Origin: Erpobdella octoculata
Lineage: Eukaryota > Annelida > Clitellata > Hirudinida > Erpobdellidae
Length of the DNA: 64,000 bases
Assembly: GCA_963978895.1 (NCBI GenBank)
Contig: OZ022240.1
Coordinates: 15,457,217 to 15,521,216 of the forward strand
Direction: 5' to 3'
A program made the position numbers and the translations under genes. Shown here in pieces: positions 8,458-20,690 of the stretch. Every line of letters begins with the position of its first letter. Positions within the stretch are counted from its first letter, which is position 1. The notes beneath the pieces were generated by a model, which saw nothing but the letters and a program-made list of their open reading frames with translations, searched no databases and was not told where the DNA came from.

Positions 8458-11400
8458 ATGCCATTGACCGGGTCTTCAAGTTTTGTCTTTATTTTTGCCT
8501 TAGCGTGTCTTTATCATTTATCTGTTTCGGCCACTATCGACCACAAATCCCGAGGCCCGGAAAAGGTATTGTTAATTATTATATTATTTACCAGATATTT
8601 ACAGTGTCTAAGAAAAACAGTGAGTTTTTTGTTATTTGGCATTGTTTAAGACACATTTTACTGAGGATGAACATGGCGAAAAGCATCACAATGCAGAGTT
8701 TGACCACGAGTCATTTTTAGGAAAAGATGAAGCAAAAACTTTTGACCAGTTAACACCAGAGGAAAGCAAGGAAAGACTTCTGTGAGTTATCTTTTATGAT
8801 TATAGTGATTATACATATACAGTTATAAAATGTATAATGGTCCAATTTATAAATTTACTCTCCCACATTTAGTTTGATCATTCAGAAAATAGATAAAGAC
8901 CAAGATGGTCTCGTAAGTGAGGAAGAGTTAATTGAGTGGATCCAGCATGTGCAGGATAGATATATATGGACAGATGTGGAAAGACAGTGGGCTGACTTTC
9001 AGGGTTCCAAACCTGTTCTTGATTATCTTTCTTGGAAGGAATACAAAGGCAGGATGTTTGGGGATCACATTGATGGTTGGTTCGTCATTGGAAATTGCTA
9101 TTTATAGATCTTCTCAGTTTTGTTAATAATAATATTTGATGTATTAAACCAAATTTAAGGAGCAATCATTTACTTTGATGGGTTGAGGGGTTTAGGGAAA
9201 CGTTGGTAACAGGACTACTGTAGGTTCAAAATGTGAGTACTGTAGGTAAGTAACTTGACTACTGTAGGTTCAAAACGGGACTACTGTCAGCTTGTAACGG
9301 GACTACTGTAGGTTAGTAATGCGACTACTGCAGTCCAAACCCGTTAAAGTAAATGATTACCCTTTTAAGTTACATAATATTTTGTACTTTTCGAAAATAC
9401 ACACTGAAAATATGATAATTTTCATAAATCTTGGTTAAACACTAGCTGATATATGGTTTGTTTTTATTTTTAACACAGAAGACAACTTGCCACCTGCAGA
9501 AAGTGTTGGATATAATTACAAGGACATGATTAGAAAGGATAAAAGACGATGGGAAATGGCAGATGTTGATAAGGATGGAAATCTTTCTAAAAAGGAATTT
9601 ATGGGGTTCCTTCACCCAGAAGAAGTTCCACACATGTCTCATATTACATCTCTGGTCTGTACTGGCTGATAATTTTTTTTTCAATCTTTTAACTAAATAT
9701 GTGTATATGTGTTGTGGTAGTAGTAAGAAATATTAACAAGTTTTTACGCCATTTCTTTTTATCCTATTGAACTGAAATTTTTCCCATTAATTCATATTGT
9801 GGTGCATTCAAATCTATCAAATTTGCAACAAATTCCGACTTTTGGTTGGTTTTTTATGGCCAAAAAACATTTAGTAAAACCTCACCATGAAAAATGTCAC
9901 GGAACTTGATAGATTTCATTCAATCATTCAGAAATCATTAATTCCTGATTTTTTTGCTTCGATTCAACATATAAATTTGGTAGATACTTTATATGTCAAA
10001 ACCTATAAACCTTTGAAATTTCTGAAAAAATTAGACTTTTCGTTTAATTTTTATTAACTCAACTTGGTTTTTATAAAAAAATGTGGCATAGATATTTGGC
10101 TTGTTTGCTCAGCTCAGTATATTGGTAAGTACCCGTTGTGTAGCAGTCTGTTATTGAAATCCTAACTTGGTGATTTCAAAATGTTTTATGAAAATTTAAA
10201 TGATAAGTTCATTTAGTGTAATATATAATATTAATAATATATTCATCCAGAAAAACAGTGTTGGCCAAACTAGTGTTATTCTCATTGTTCCAATTATAGA
10301 AGAAACTTAACACTCTATACTTATGACTTTATTATCTGGGATACCAGGCATTGCCTGGTTTTTTTTGTTTTTTTGGCCATGGACTGTGTTTCTCAAGTGT
10401 ACTAAATTTTGATAAAATCAGCTTAGGTGTTTAAATTTGATGCTGATACATACATTCATTTTTATGTATTATGCAAATAAAAGATAAAACATTTAAAATA
10501 AAATGAAAAATAAATTAACAAAATTCTTTCTTGTATGTGAATATTTTCCTTAGAAATATATAAAAAATGTTTTCTTTTAAATGTTTTCGTACTCAAAATT
10601 TTTTTAGTTTATAATTAAGTTTTTGAATTTTTTATAATTACAGGAAACATTAGAGGAAATAGATAAGAATGGAGATGGGAAAGTGACTTTAGAAGAGTAT
10701 TTAGGTTGGTTACGATGGTTTAACAGTGAATTTAATTGTATGTTTTTTTAAATTTTATTTTTTCTTCATTAGTCATATTCAAGAAAATTACATTTTATTT
10801 TTTTTTTCAATTTATTTCTACTAAGAGGACTAAATATGGTTTCAATTAAAATTTGTTTGCATTTTGAGTAAATGATTATATAAATTATTTCAGCTGATTT
10901 GTGGCCCAATCCTGATAACAGTGAAGAAGAACCGAGTTGGGTGAAGAATGAACGAGATCAGTTTCAGAAACACAGGGACAAGAATCATGATGGTTTCATG
11001 GATATTCACGAGATCAGAGAATGGATCCTTCCATCTGATTATGACCAATCAACTTCAGAGGCCAAACATCTTATATATGAATCTGATGCAGACAGGGTTG
11101 GTGTTTTATACTTTTGTTAAAGTCATTTTAAAGTTATAAATTTCTAGTTGCCTTTAAATGCAATACAATAAGCTTTTCTTGACCTGGGTCGTCTGTTGAT
11201 AGTAGAGGTGCACCGATTATCGGCTTATTATCAATATCGGCCCTTTTTTCTATAATCGGTATCGGCCATTTCACAATCGGTATCTGCCATTTCAAGATAT
11301 CTGCCATTGGAAAGATATGCATTTGAGGGGGAAAAATCAAAGCATATGCAGCAAATATTTGGATTAAGCAGGTCCAGATTAAAGATATGGATTAAAATGG

Positions 11401-12492
11401 AATCAGGGGCAGATCCAAGGGGCTTTAGGGGGCTTAAACCCCTCAGCTTTGGCTCAATAATGAAATATTGAAGTTATAAATTTAAAGGTAAAGTAATAGC
11501 ACCATTTTTGATGCTATTACAAAGAAAAATATTGTTATAATTTAGAATGCATTGAAAGTAAATGTTTAATAGTGCCTCAATTTTTAGCATCTAACAAAAA
11601 GTAGAGCCTTGTTTACATTTGAAATTAAAAGTAATAGACTGTAGTAGCGCCATATTTGTCAGCTGAATGAAATTAAAGTACTAAATTAATAAATGATAAA
11701 ATATTGTGAGTATTATTTTATTTGTTTGATTTATTTTGTTTGATTGATGAAGCCAGAGAAAAAAAAATTCTGTCAGTCTATTTTATTTGATGACAGAATC
11801 AATTGTTTTTTAGCATAATAACAATCGCATCTCATGAGTTAGTTAATTAATATTTTTTTTTTAAATGTGTTGTATGCCACCAAAATTCAATCTTTTATAT
11901 GTGGCTGCCTCAAAGTTTTAATGTTATGGCTAAACCCTTCCCCCTGAAGAAAAAGTTGTAATCGCCCTTGGGAATTTAAAAGTAAGTTTGTTCATGCAAT
12001 GAGTTTAGGGCAGAGTAAACAGAAATCAGGGTTAACGGACGCTGTATTAGCAGAAGTTTACTGCAGTTATATAAATCAAAGTTCACTGTATGTTTTCTTT
12101 TTACAACACTCATGTGGGTGTGTGTGTGTGTAGTTGTTTTGTAAGTGGAGATCAAATCTTATATTAAAGGTTTCAACCAAATGGGATATGGGCTGAATAA
12201 AATTTTTAAGTAAAAGCAACGAATGCTCATAGTTCTAATTATTTTTTTCTTTTTGACACTCTTTTGATACAATTGTGGTTTTAAAAAATATTTTTTTACA
12301 TATTATATTCAATATAAAAATGTTATCTTTCACATTTAAAATTATTGCTTTAACTGTTAATATTTAAACTTGTTTTATGAAATGCAGGATGGAATGCTGA
12401 CAAAGGAAGAAATTCTTGACAAATACGACATATTTGTTGGAAGTCAAGCAACTGATTTCGGTGAAGCATTAACTCGACATGATGAATTTTAA
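8458..12492 (+). CDS. CALU: Calumenin/reticulocalbin-type ER calcium-binding protein, 7 exons
   Basis: Exons: 8458-8565, 8651-8781, 8873-9075, 9479-9654, 10644-10704, 10894-11096, 12388-12492. All junctions are GT-AG and the frame closes at 328 aa. Exon 1 gives a signal peptide (hydrophobic [18 protein letters not shown]). Exon 2 carries [19 protein letters not shown], the calumenin signature. EF-hand loops visible: [48 protein letters not shown], and [12 protein letters not shown] across the last junction. The second EF-hand (around [17 protein letters not shown]) has lost its acidic ligands. The protein ends HDEF, an ER/secretory-pathway retrieval signal like the family's HDEF/HDEL. Known role of the CREC family: low-affinity calcium binding and chaperone-like work in the secretory pathway. 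The gene is complete; intron 3 carries a MITE and intron 6 a hAT end fragment. Confidence 0.95.
9159..9364. mobile_element. MITE in intron 3 of the calumenin gene
   Basis: Inverted ends around AATCATTTACTTT (GGAGCAATCATTTAC at left; the reverse complement of the right end is AAGGGTAATCATTTAC). Both sides carry TTAA (9155-9158 and 9365-9368), compatible with a TTAA-type TSD, though termini differ by two bases. The interior repeats GACTACTGTAGGTT about five times. Confidence 0.7.
9655..10643. other. Intron 4 of the calumenin gene
   Basis: AT-rich intron. At 10338-10365 a short hairpin sequence ACCAGGCATTGCCTGGT lies before a T tract; it recalls Helitron 3' hairpins, but CTAGT is missing. No ORF. 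Confidence 0.4.
11203..11330. mobile_element. hAT terminal fragment in intron 6 of the calumenin gene
   Basis: Begins TAGAGGTGCACCGATTATCGG and continues with repeated ATCGGTATCGGCC strings, the pattern of a hAT end. A matching opposite end (ATCGGTCAATGCA, then AAAAGTGCACCTCC) is seen only far away near 38745-38775. Intact ends and TSD are not visible here. Confidence 0.45.
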
Positions 12493-13374
12493 ATGTTCAC
12501 TTTTAAACATTTCTGTTTTCACCTGAATTGTTTTTGCAAGTTTTGTTGCTTGATAAATCTTATAATCATGTTATAACTTTTCATACTAAATGTATGCCTC
12601 AGCTTGGCTGGTTGTTTAGTTAAAATTTATGTTTTCTTTTTTTTGTATGTTTGTTAGTTGAAGAATGCATTATTGGAGTTCATCAGTATTAATTATGATT
12701 TCATGATATACATAAATTTTTCTTCAGTATTGATTTGACTTAATAACATTTAATTTTTTGAAATTCATGGTATATACTCCAGTCAAATCAGATATATGAA
12801 TGTTTAGTGCTTGTTTTTAAGAAAAAAACTTGGAAAAACAAGTTACTGATAAAGTTAATAAGGTTAATTTTGTAGAGGTTACTTAATGCAAGGCTCTACT
12901 TGAGTGGATTTTTATAAATTGGATGTCAGCTTCAACAATGTATTTGTTTATGCCAGTGGAGATTATGTGAATTAATGCTCTGGAAGTTTGACGAAACCAA
13001 ACTCAGGTCTAACGTCGGCAACATCTCATCGCTTGCAAACATGCGCTCTTATGCGCTACCGACCATCGCCAACGACTGATGGCTAAAATTAGCACGGACC
13101 GGGCCTAGGCCCAAAACAGCACGGGTTGAGCCCAAATCAACACAAGCTGGGCTCTGCATTTCTTGCCTCATAAATGGGCCGGTCCAAATTGCCTGCATGG
13201 TCGAAACTACGCTAGTCTGTACTTCATTTTCTGAAAATTAATGTGAGAAGTAATCTGATATAAATTAAGTCATTATAACTTTGGGATTCTTTCAAGTCTG
13301 TAACAAATAGGTTGTCGAAGTATTAAAAACACACATTTAGCTTAAGAGCTGTGGAAACCTTGATCAAATGATTT
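12493..13374. other. 3' flank of the calumenin gene, no gene recognised
   Basis: Probable 3' UTR, then AT-rich spacer. At about 13085-13195 there is a GGGCC/GGCCC-rich piece like the GC-rich block inside the Helitron-like copies, probably a degraded relative. Confidence 0.4.
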
Positions 13375-13382
13375 GATGCATG

Positions 13383-13698
13383 CAGTGGCGTAGCAAGGGT
13401 ATCTGGCGCCCGGGGTATAAAAAATTCGCCCCCATCTTCCAATGTCTTTTCAAGTAGACTACCAAACCGAAGAGACCAAAGGCGCCCGAGCCATATCTGG
13501 GGCTCGGAGGCCCCCTCCCCAAAAAAATTTGGAAATCACTTGTGTGAAATAGTGCAAACATACAATTTGTTAGTTTTACATGTTCAAAAATGACTAAACT
13601 TTGGAGAAATTTTTGTCTTTTCTTTTGCTTTTTGGCGCCCCAAAGCTTGTCACCCGAGGGCAGATGTCCCTCTCTGTCCCCTCTTCGCTACACCACTG
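13383..13698. mobile_element. hAT MITE, 316 bp
   Basis: Starts CAGTGGCGTAGCAAGGG, ends CTTCGCTACACCACTG (reverse complement CAGTGGTGTAGCGAAG). Flanked by 8-bp TSDs GATGCATG (13375-13382) and GATGTATG (13699-13706), 7 of 8 matching. No coding capacity. Confidence 0.85.
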
Positions 13699-14132
13699 GA
13701 TGTATGTATGTAAAACACAAATGATTTGATCAAGATCATGATAACCTAAAAGTTCATTTAAATGACGCTAGCGCCATTTAGGAAACAATTTTAAATGCGT
13801 TACAAAATAAACATTTAAATTATTTGAAACAATGATTAAATCGTTTCGGAAACTATTGAATATTGCTTTGGTGAGTGGCTTAAATCTGTGCTTAAAGTTT
13901 CAAAGCTTTAACTTGTCAAAAAGTTGGGGAGAATATCAGTTCAAAATTTTGACCAAAGACAGAGAAGTCAAGTTAAGTAAAAGTGTGTAAACATGGGAAT
14001 AATGTCACTTTTGAAAATCTTGAACGCGATGCCTATAGAACTTTTTAGTAATTATGGAGAATCTGAAAACGATCTCAAAAGAAAATTATCACGTGATTGA
14101 CGTTATTCAGTTGTTAAAAAACAAGACTAAAA

Positions 14133-15586
14133 TCTATATATATAAAAGAACATGTCCTGACTGACTGACTGACTGACTGACAGATGACTGACTGATAATC
14201 AACGCCGAGCTCAAACGCCTCATCCTAGGAACGTGAAATTTGGAACTTATATTACTTTTATAGCGTAAACATCCGCTAAGAAAGGATTTTTGAAAATTTT
14301 GCTCCTGAGGGGACAAAACTGGAAAACAAACTTTTTTCTAAAGCAATGTATATCTCGAAAACCAAAAATGAGGAGATTTTGAAATTTGGTATATAGATTC
14401 TTTTTGAAAAATAAAAAGATACGTGTTTCACCATTTTTTGAAAATTCGGTTTCCCGGACCTCAAATGTGGGTTGAAAAATTGGGTTATTTGGTTTTTAAA
14501 GTAGCATCTACTCAAAAACTGTTAATGCTACAGGAGTAAAAATTAGTATTTAGTTTCTACTCCAAAAATAATGAAATACGTGTTTTAGCATTTTTTGAAA
14601 ATTTGGTTTCCAGGACTTCAAATGTGGGGTGGAAAATAGGGTTATTTGGTTTTTAAAGTAACTGCTACTCAACAACTGTAAATACCACAGATGTAAAAAT
14701 TATTATTTAGTTTCTATTCTAAAAATACAGATATACGTGTTTCACCATTTTTTACAAATTTGGTTTCCAGGACCTTAAATGTGGGGTGGAAAATAGGATT
14801 ACTTGGTTTTTAAAGTACCTTCTACTCAAAAACTGTTAAAATCTACAAAAGTAAAAATTAGTATTTAGTTTCTACTCTAAAATTAATGATATACGGGTTT
14901 CACAATTTTTTGAAAATTTGGTTTCCAGGACTTCAAATGTGGGGTGGAAAATAGGGTTATTTGGTTTTTAAAGTAACTGCTACTCAACAACTGTAAATAC
15001 CACAGATTTAAAAATTAGTATTTAGTTTCTATTCTAAAAATACAGATATACGTGTTTCACCATTTTTTACAAATTTGGTTTCCAGGACCTTAAATGTGGG
15101 GTGGAAAATAGGATTACTAGGTTTTTAAAGTAGCTGCTACTCACAAACTGTGAATGCTACGGTTGTAACTCTCAGTTCTTCGTTTCGGATCTCAGGTCTA
15201 CTAGGCTGCCTCGCTAAAAGCCTTCCTAAACAACAGGCGGGCCGATATATCTATTCTATATATATGGGCTAAACCTTAAATCAAGGTGGTACGGGCCGAG
15301 GTTTTTCACTAAGCATATAGACATTTTAGTTATATATAGGGTCTTCAGACGGGCCGGGCCAAACCTGAAGTCAAGGTGGGACGGGCCGAAGTTTTTCCTC
15401 AAGTATATAGAATTTCTAGGCCTGTAAAAACGGGCCGGGCCCAAATTAGACGGGCCGTGCCGGGCCAGGAATTTTGGTTTTGAAACGGGCTGGGCCAAGT
15501 TGTCGACGGGCCGAGCCGACACCTATGGATGCACGGTTCAAATTCTTTAATTTCATGCGAGCGAAGCCGCTACGGGCACTGCTAGT
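14133..15586 (+). mobile_element. Helitron-like non-autonomous element, copy B, intact borders
   Basis: Starts TCTATATATATAAAAGAAC and ends GGGCACTGCTAGT, the TC...CTAGT borders of Helitrons. The preceding base is A and the following base T, the usual A/T insertion site with no TSD. After the start comes a GACTGACTGACTGA microsatellite. The body holds diverged repeats of about 170-190 bases around AAATGTGGGGTGGAAAATAGG, then a GGGCCGGGCC-rich block before the 3' end. No rep/helicase gene. Against Helitron identity, I see only a weak hairpin before CTAGT. Confidence 0.72.
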
Positions 15587-15882
15587 TTAAAATAAATAAT
15601 ATTAAACTTTGCTAAATGGATTTAAAAAACAAAGTTTTTAAAATTATTTTTGTTTTAATACAATTTATTCTTTCCAATTAATTTATTGAAATGCTTCCTT
15701 GGAGTAAAAAATGAAAAACAAAACAACTGTACCTTTATGAATGCAATTGACTATTTTTGTCGTTTTGTTTTAAACCCTTTCCGAAACCAAAACCTGGTTG
15801 CTTTGTACCAAAGACTATGCTTTGTACACACACATACACAAACACACGTACACCACACACAAATACTTAGTAAATATGTGTA

Positions 15883-16261
15883 TTACATACATACATACAT
15901 ACATTCATACATACATACATACATTCATACATACATACATACATACATACATACATACATACATACATACATACATACATACATACATACATACATACAT
16001 ACATACATACATACATACATACATACATACATACATACATACATACATACATACATACATACATACATACATACATACATACATACATACATACATACAT
16101 ACATACATACATACATACATACATACATACATACATACATACATACATACATACATACATACATACATACATACATACATACATACATACATACATACAT
16201 ACATACATACATACATACATACATACATACATACATACATACATACATACATACATACATA
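15883..16261. repeat. (ACAT)n tetranucleotide array
   Basis: About 375 bases of ACAT repeats, almost perfect except for two ATTC interruptions near the left end. All reading frames through it are open by repetition and are not genes. Confidence 0.98.
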
Positions 16262-16635
16262 ATGTTAGATCGTTCAAACACAGCGATGCTGACATTTATG
16301 GAGAACAGTATTGAGAAAAAATGGCTCTGTAAACGAGTTAATATGTAACTGAAAACGATTATATATTTAAAATATAATTTAATACATATTTATATATGTA
16401 AAACTAAATTAAAATTAATATAATTAAAATAATTTTTTAAAATTTCCACTTTCCGGAAATGTTTATGACTACTGTAAAGAGCTGAATGACGTTTTTTCTG
16501 CAACGAAAAGAGGGTTCCAGACCGTTAGGACCCCCAATCAATCTTTGATGTCGCGAAAACACTATTAAGAGCTATCTTTGCTCCACCAATTTGTTGGACA
16601 GACTTTCTACAAATGCGCAAATGCTGCTGACCAAT
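16262..16635. other. No gene recognised
   Basis: AT-rich spacer between the (ACAT)n array and the hAT MITE. No supported feature. Confidence 0.35.
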
Positions 16636-16643
16636 TGCTAACT

Positions 16644-16883
16644 CAGAGGTGGACATGGATTGGATTGACCCATGGGTTGAGTCGGGTTTGGTTGGGTCCA
16701 ATTTTTTTGACACATTCGTGGGTTTGGTTAAAAACGACTGAAACAATTTTTTGTAATTAACAAAAAAATTAACTATAGGTTGGGTTGGTTCAGAAAATTT
16801 AACGTTTCAGCGGGTCGGTTTGGGTTGAGAAAGTCAGAAAGTGGTGGGTTGGGTTGCAAAAAATGGACCCATGTCTACCTCTG
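16644..16883. mobile_element. hAT MITE, 240 bp, perfect TSD
   Basis: Starts CAGAGGTGGACATGG and ends CCATGTCTACCTCTG: inverted ends with one mismatch in 15. Flanked by perfect 8-bp direct repeats TGCTAACT (16636-16643 and 16884-16891). The interior is full of GGGTTGGGTT-like strings on one strand. Confidence 0.92.
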
Positions 16884-16891
16884 TGCTAACT

Positions 16892-17840
16892 CGGTGTTTA
16901 TATTGGTGCCTGTGTGATCCTGAGATAAAAAATACAGTATTCTGTATTGGTTTACTGGCCCTGACATGTTTGCCGTACCATCGAATGGGCAGCCGGTTAC
17001 ATTGGCAGTTTGGGACTTGGAACTCTTTGTGTAGTTAATATTTTTGTTTTAAGAGCATAAGTTACTTAACTTTTTTACACTTAAAATATAGTATATTGCA
17101 CAAATCACACAGAATGTTTCAATTTAATACTGATATAGATACTACATCACTAAAGTATAACAGCAACCTCATCTTGAAAACTTGCATTCTTTGTAGAAGA
17201 AAAGCTTTATGCTGATAAAGTTTCGTTTAAGGAAGTGACAGAATTATTGTGAACTTAGCACGAAATTCAAAAGAAATGTGAATAGCGTGCATTTAAGCCC
17301 AAACAATTCAAGCTGACAAAAGAGGCATACAATTTAGAAAATATTTAGTCTAGAATCGTCTTGCATGACTGACTGTCAGTTGCCAGTTTACAGGACTTAT
17401 TAACAGCTAAAAGTATTGTACATTCTAGAATATTCATTTAGCTTATGAAAACATAAATATTTCCTTGTATTTTTACAACTCATAGAACTTTGTATGAACT
17501 TCCACTTTTTGTGTGAAGAAGAAACCCGAGGGGCCGAATAAAATTTTGCTTTGAAGCGAATCGAAGCATTTACAGTTGTGTACTTACTTTTGTGCTTTGA
17601 ACTACGGAAAACAACTACTGAGTTTATCACCGAAACCTGAAATAGTCATGCAACGTGGCCTATATAATTCTATAAACCCAGGTTTGATTTACATTTTTGT
17701 TGAAGTTCTGAAAACACTGCTTTAGTACCGCAAACCGGTTTCAAACCTGGATAAATAAAGGAAAGCAGAAACACATATTTGAATATGATCCGTGGCTGGA
17801 AATATTTAATGTTTCTTAAAGTAAGATGCAAACATGGATT
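16892..17840. other. No gene recognised
   Basis: Intergenic sequence between a MITE and a (TA)n tract. Several short ORFs occur but none shows a recognisable domain or splice context. Confidence 0.35.
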
Positions 17841-17953
<113 letters not shown>

Positions 17954-18239
17954 AAAAGTCCATGGATGTAGATGTCACATCTTACGTATATTTGTGTATT
18001 TAGTTTATTTTATTATGTTTATGGTTAATTAGTGTATTATGCATATTCATGTATGTGTATTTATTTATGTGTGTATGTATGCATATTTATTCATTTTATT
18101 CAACAATGGTCAAAAGACACTTCAAAAGGGCTTCTAATATGACCAAAAACAATCATTAAACAAAAAAAAGCTAAGACGAGCGAGAAAAAAACGAGAAATT
18201 GAAAACAAAACATCAGTATAAGTCACCAGATATTGCGAC

Positions 18240-18830
18240 TCAGTCATTGACAACCAAAAATTGAGTCGAGTCAGTACTTGCAACTAAGCATTTAAAACAT
18301 GAAAAAGTTCCTGCTGATGCCATTTCCTCGGACAGCTAATTCCAGACTCTTACAACGCGATTAATAAAGCAGAATTTCGTTGCATCGATTTTATACTCGT
18401 CTGATCTCAGCCTTAAGGTATCTCCACGTGTTATATGGCAATGGGAGAACTTAGTAAATTCGAAAAGTCTGTTTTTATAAACCCATGTAGAATTCTATAC
18501 ATAAGACAGAGATCTACAATTGAACGGCGGCGTTCAAGTGCTGGCAGCCGAAGAAGTTTTTAGTCTAATTAAATAATCCTATTTTTGAACTGATGGTATA
18601 AATTTAGTAAGCCACTACACAGATTCAATATATTCAACCAAGTATTTATGGTGGAGGTTCCATACCTGTGAGCAATATTCAAGTAGTGGACGAACATAAA
18701 CGCAGAATGCTCTCGTGAGAACAATTTCATTCTTAGAAAAAACGAGTTCTTTAACACAAACTTTAATTTCAAATACACGCGATTTAGAAATACGAAAAAT
18801 GTTCAAATTCAGTTTTTTTTAATTGAATCA
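18240..18830 (-). pseudogene. Non-LTR retrotransposon RT C-terminal relic
   Basis: The minus strand encodes FVRPLLEYCSQVW-like sequence (seen as AFCVYVRPLLEYCSQVWNLH), the conserved RPxLEYxSxVW block after the RT palm in CR1/Jockey-type elements, then YIESVQ. Further left, in another frame, come TRGDTLRLRSDEYKIDATKF and an RVVRVWN segment, matching the end of such polyproteins (R-NDWN box). Frameshifts break it. At 18850-18960 lies a LINE-like 3' end pattern with an ACAC run, in the opposite orientation. Confidence 0.75.
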
Positions 18831-19244
18831 TGTATTGTCATCCAATATAAATTTATTCTGAAAGTTTCAGCTTTTTAGCTAGTCAAAAAACTGGTTAAAT
18901 TTTACCTGCAAGATTTGCGTACAGAGAAAGCCACACACACACACAAAAACAAACAAACAGAGATTGTAACTTAAATAAAAGTTTGTAAAAAGAAATTGAG
19001 TAAACAGGCTCTTGTGGATGCTTTCTGTATCACAGTCTTGATGTGATGGATAAATGTAAGCCTTATATCAATGTTTACTCAGAGATTCCTTGTAAGAAAA
19101 ACATGCGCCAGTTGCTGTCCACCCAAGAGATACTGGAACGACAGATGATTTTTTTTCATATTAATATTTATGTATTTGTCATGTATTCTGATTGACGTGT
19201 ATATAAATACGTGGATATGTATCTGTTTATATGTATTTATTTTT

Positions 19245-20483
19245 TAGAGGACGACCGAAACTGGTTTTCCGGCCGAAACCGAAACCGAAACTCGCGTGGT
19301 CAAGTATAAAATTCCTTAAAATACTGAAATTTGGTGCATTCTACCCATTATTCTGCATTAATTAGGACATGAAATTGAGACACAGTATATTAATTTTGTT
19401 GTAATCATTTATTTAATATAATATACAAAAAAAATAATAATATTTTTTCAAATTAAGTTCTCATAACTTCCAGTTATAAAATCAAATACAAAATTTTTTA
19501 AATATCTTATATTTAGGGTTACTTTTTTGGTTTTTCGTATTATTAATATTCATAATTAAAAAGTTTTATATTGTACGCCAAGAAAAGCAGTTTGTCTACG
19601 TTTTCGCTTCGTAAATTATTGCGACGATTAGAGTATATTTGGCCAGCAGCACTGAACAGCTGCTCACTCGGGACACTGGTAGGTGGAGCTGAAAGGTATT
19701 TTAAAACTGTACTTCTCAACATAGGATATGGATTGATGTACCAATAACTGTATATGTCAGCATTGCGTTGTAATAATGGCTCAGACAGGTAAGACTTAAT
19801 CTTTTCTTTCAGAAAGTGTTTTATGTCTTCAGATTCCGTGGTCTCTGTTTGACTAGACGTATTATCGTGCACATCCCAAAGACTCTCTTATTCTTGCTGT
19901 ATGTGGTGAGCTTGTGAGACGCATGTAGTTGAAGCCGAAGAAACAGCGTTATCAGTGCTGCGGGATGATTGCATGCTGACTTCAGACTCAATAAAGAAAG
20001 ATATTAGCTTTGTAACAGCAATGTCCACTTCATTGGAATTGAGGTATTTAGACTTGAACCTTGGGTTCAATATTGTAGCTACCATCAACGAAGGGAGTGT
20101 TTTCAATGACAAAAATCTGATGTTCATGGACTCGTACAGTGAATTTTTCATGCTGGTCATCATTTCGTTGTCACTTTCACAGCGAACTTGCAATTTCCGG
20201 TTTAGTAACGATATCAAAGGTATGACAATCGAAATGTGCGCGCGCTCCACGGACTCAGCCAATGAGAGAGAGGCGCGCCCAAACACAATGAAAATTATTA
20301 TTATTTAGCTAGGGATGCGCTGTTTGCTACAACGTAATTTAACAAATTAAACACTTCACATTTTCGGTTTCGGTTTCGGCAAAAGCTTCGGCCAAAATTT
20401 GGCCGAAACCGACACTGCCACCGAAACTTGATTTTTGGCCGAAATTCGGCCGAAACCGAAACCGAACTTTCGGTCGGACACTA
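19245..20483 (-). mobile_element. Internally deleted hAT element, 1239 bp, perfect TSD
   Basis: Ends TAGAGGACGACCGAAACT and, reversed, TAGTGTCCGACCGAAAGT; subterminal CCGAAACCGAAACCG repeats at both sides. Perfect 8-bp TSD TTATTTTT (19237-19244 and 20484-20491). It encloses the hAT transposase fragment at 19543-20286. Confidence 0.92.
19543..20286 (-). pseudogene. hAT transposase C-terminal half with one in-frame stop
   Basis: Two minus-strand ORFs (20286-19888 and 19872-19543) share one frame and are separated only by a TAA at 19888-19890. The first has LPSLMVATILNPRFKSKYL, typical of the region before the dimerisation domain. The second is the hAT dimerisation domain: YWYINPYPML, LKYLSAPPTSVPSEQLFSAA, then NRRNNLRSENVDKLLFL. 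The BED finger and catalytic N-terminal half are absent, so this copy cannot code an active transposase. Family resemblance is to ZBED/Ac-like hAT. Confidence 0.9.
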
Positions 20484-20690
20484 TTATTTTTTGAGTATAT
20501 CTTTTTTCCATTATAGAAGAGAGATAGAGAATTTAATAAAGCTAATAAAACAAGAGTTTATAATGAAGAAATTTGTAGAGAGAAAGAATAAAATCTGTAG
20601 TTAGACAAGTTGACCAAGTTATCTGAAAGAATCAAAAGAGCTACTAAAATCAAGAAATTTCTAAAACGTGCAATATTTAGATTGAATCAA

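Noticed and set aside
10338..10365. Helitron 3' end
   Set aside because: The hairpin ACCAGGCATTGCCTGGT is similar, but there is no CTRRT terminus at the right distance.
15686..16348. 220-aa IHTYIHTY and CMYVCMYV proteins
   Set aside because: Six-frame read-through of (ACAT)n, not genes.
16841..17038. 65-aa ORF as a possible first exon of EPS8
   Set aside because: It begins inside a hAT MITE and shows no PTB-like sequence or suitable donor.
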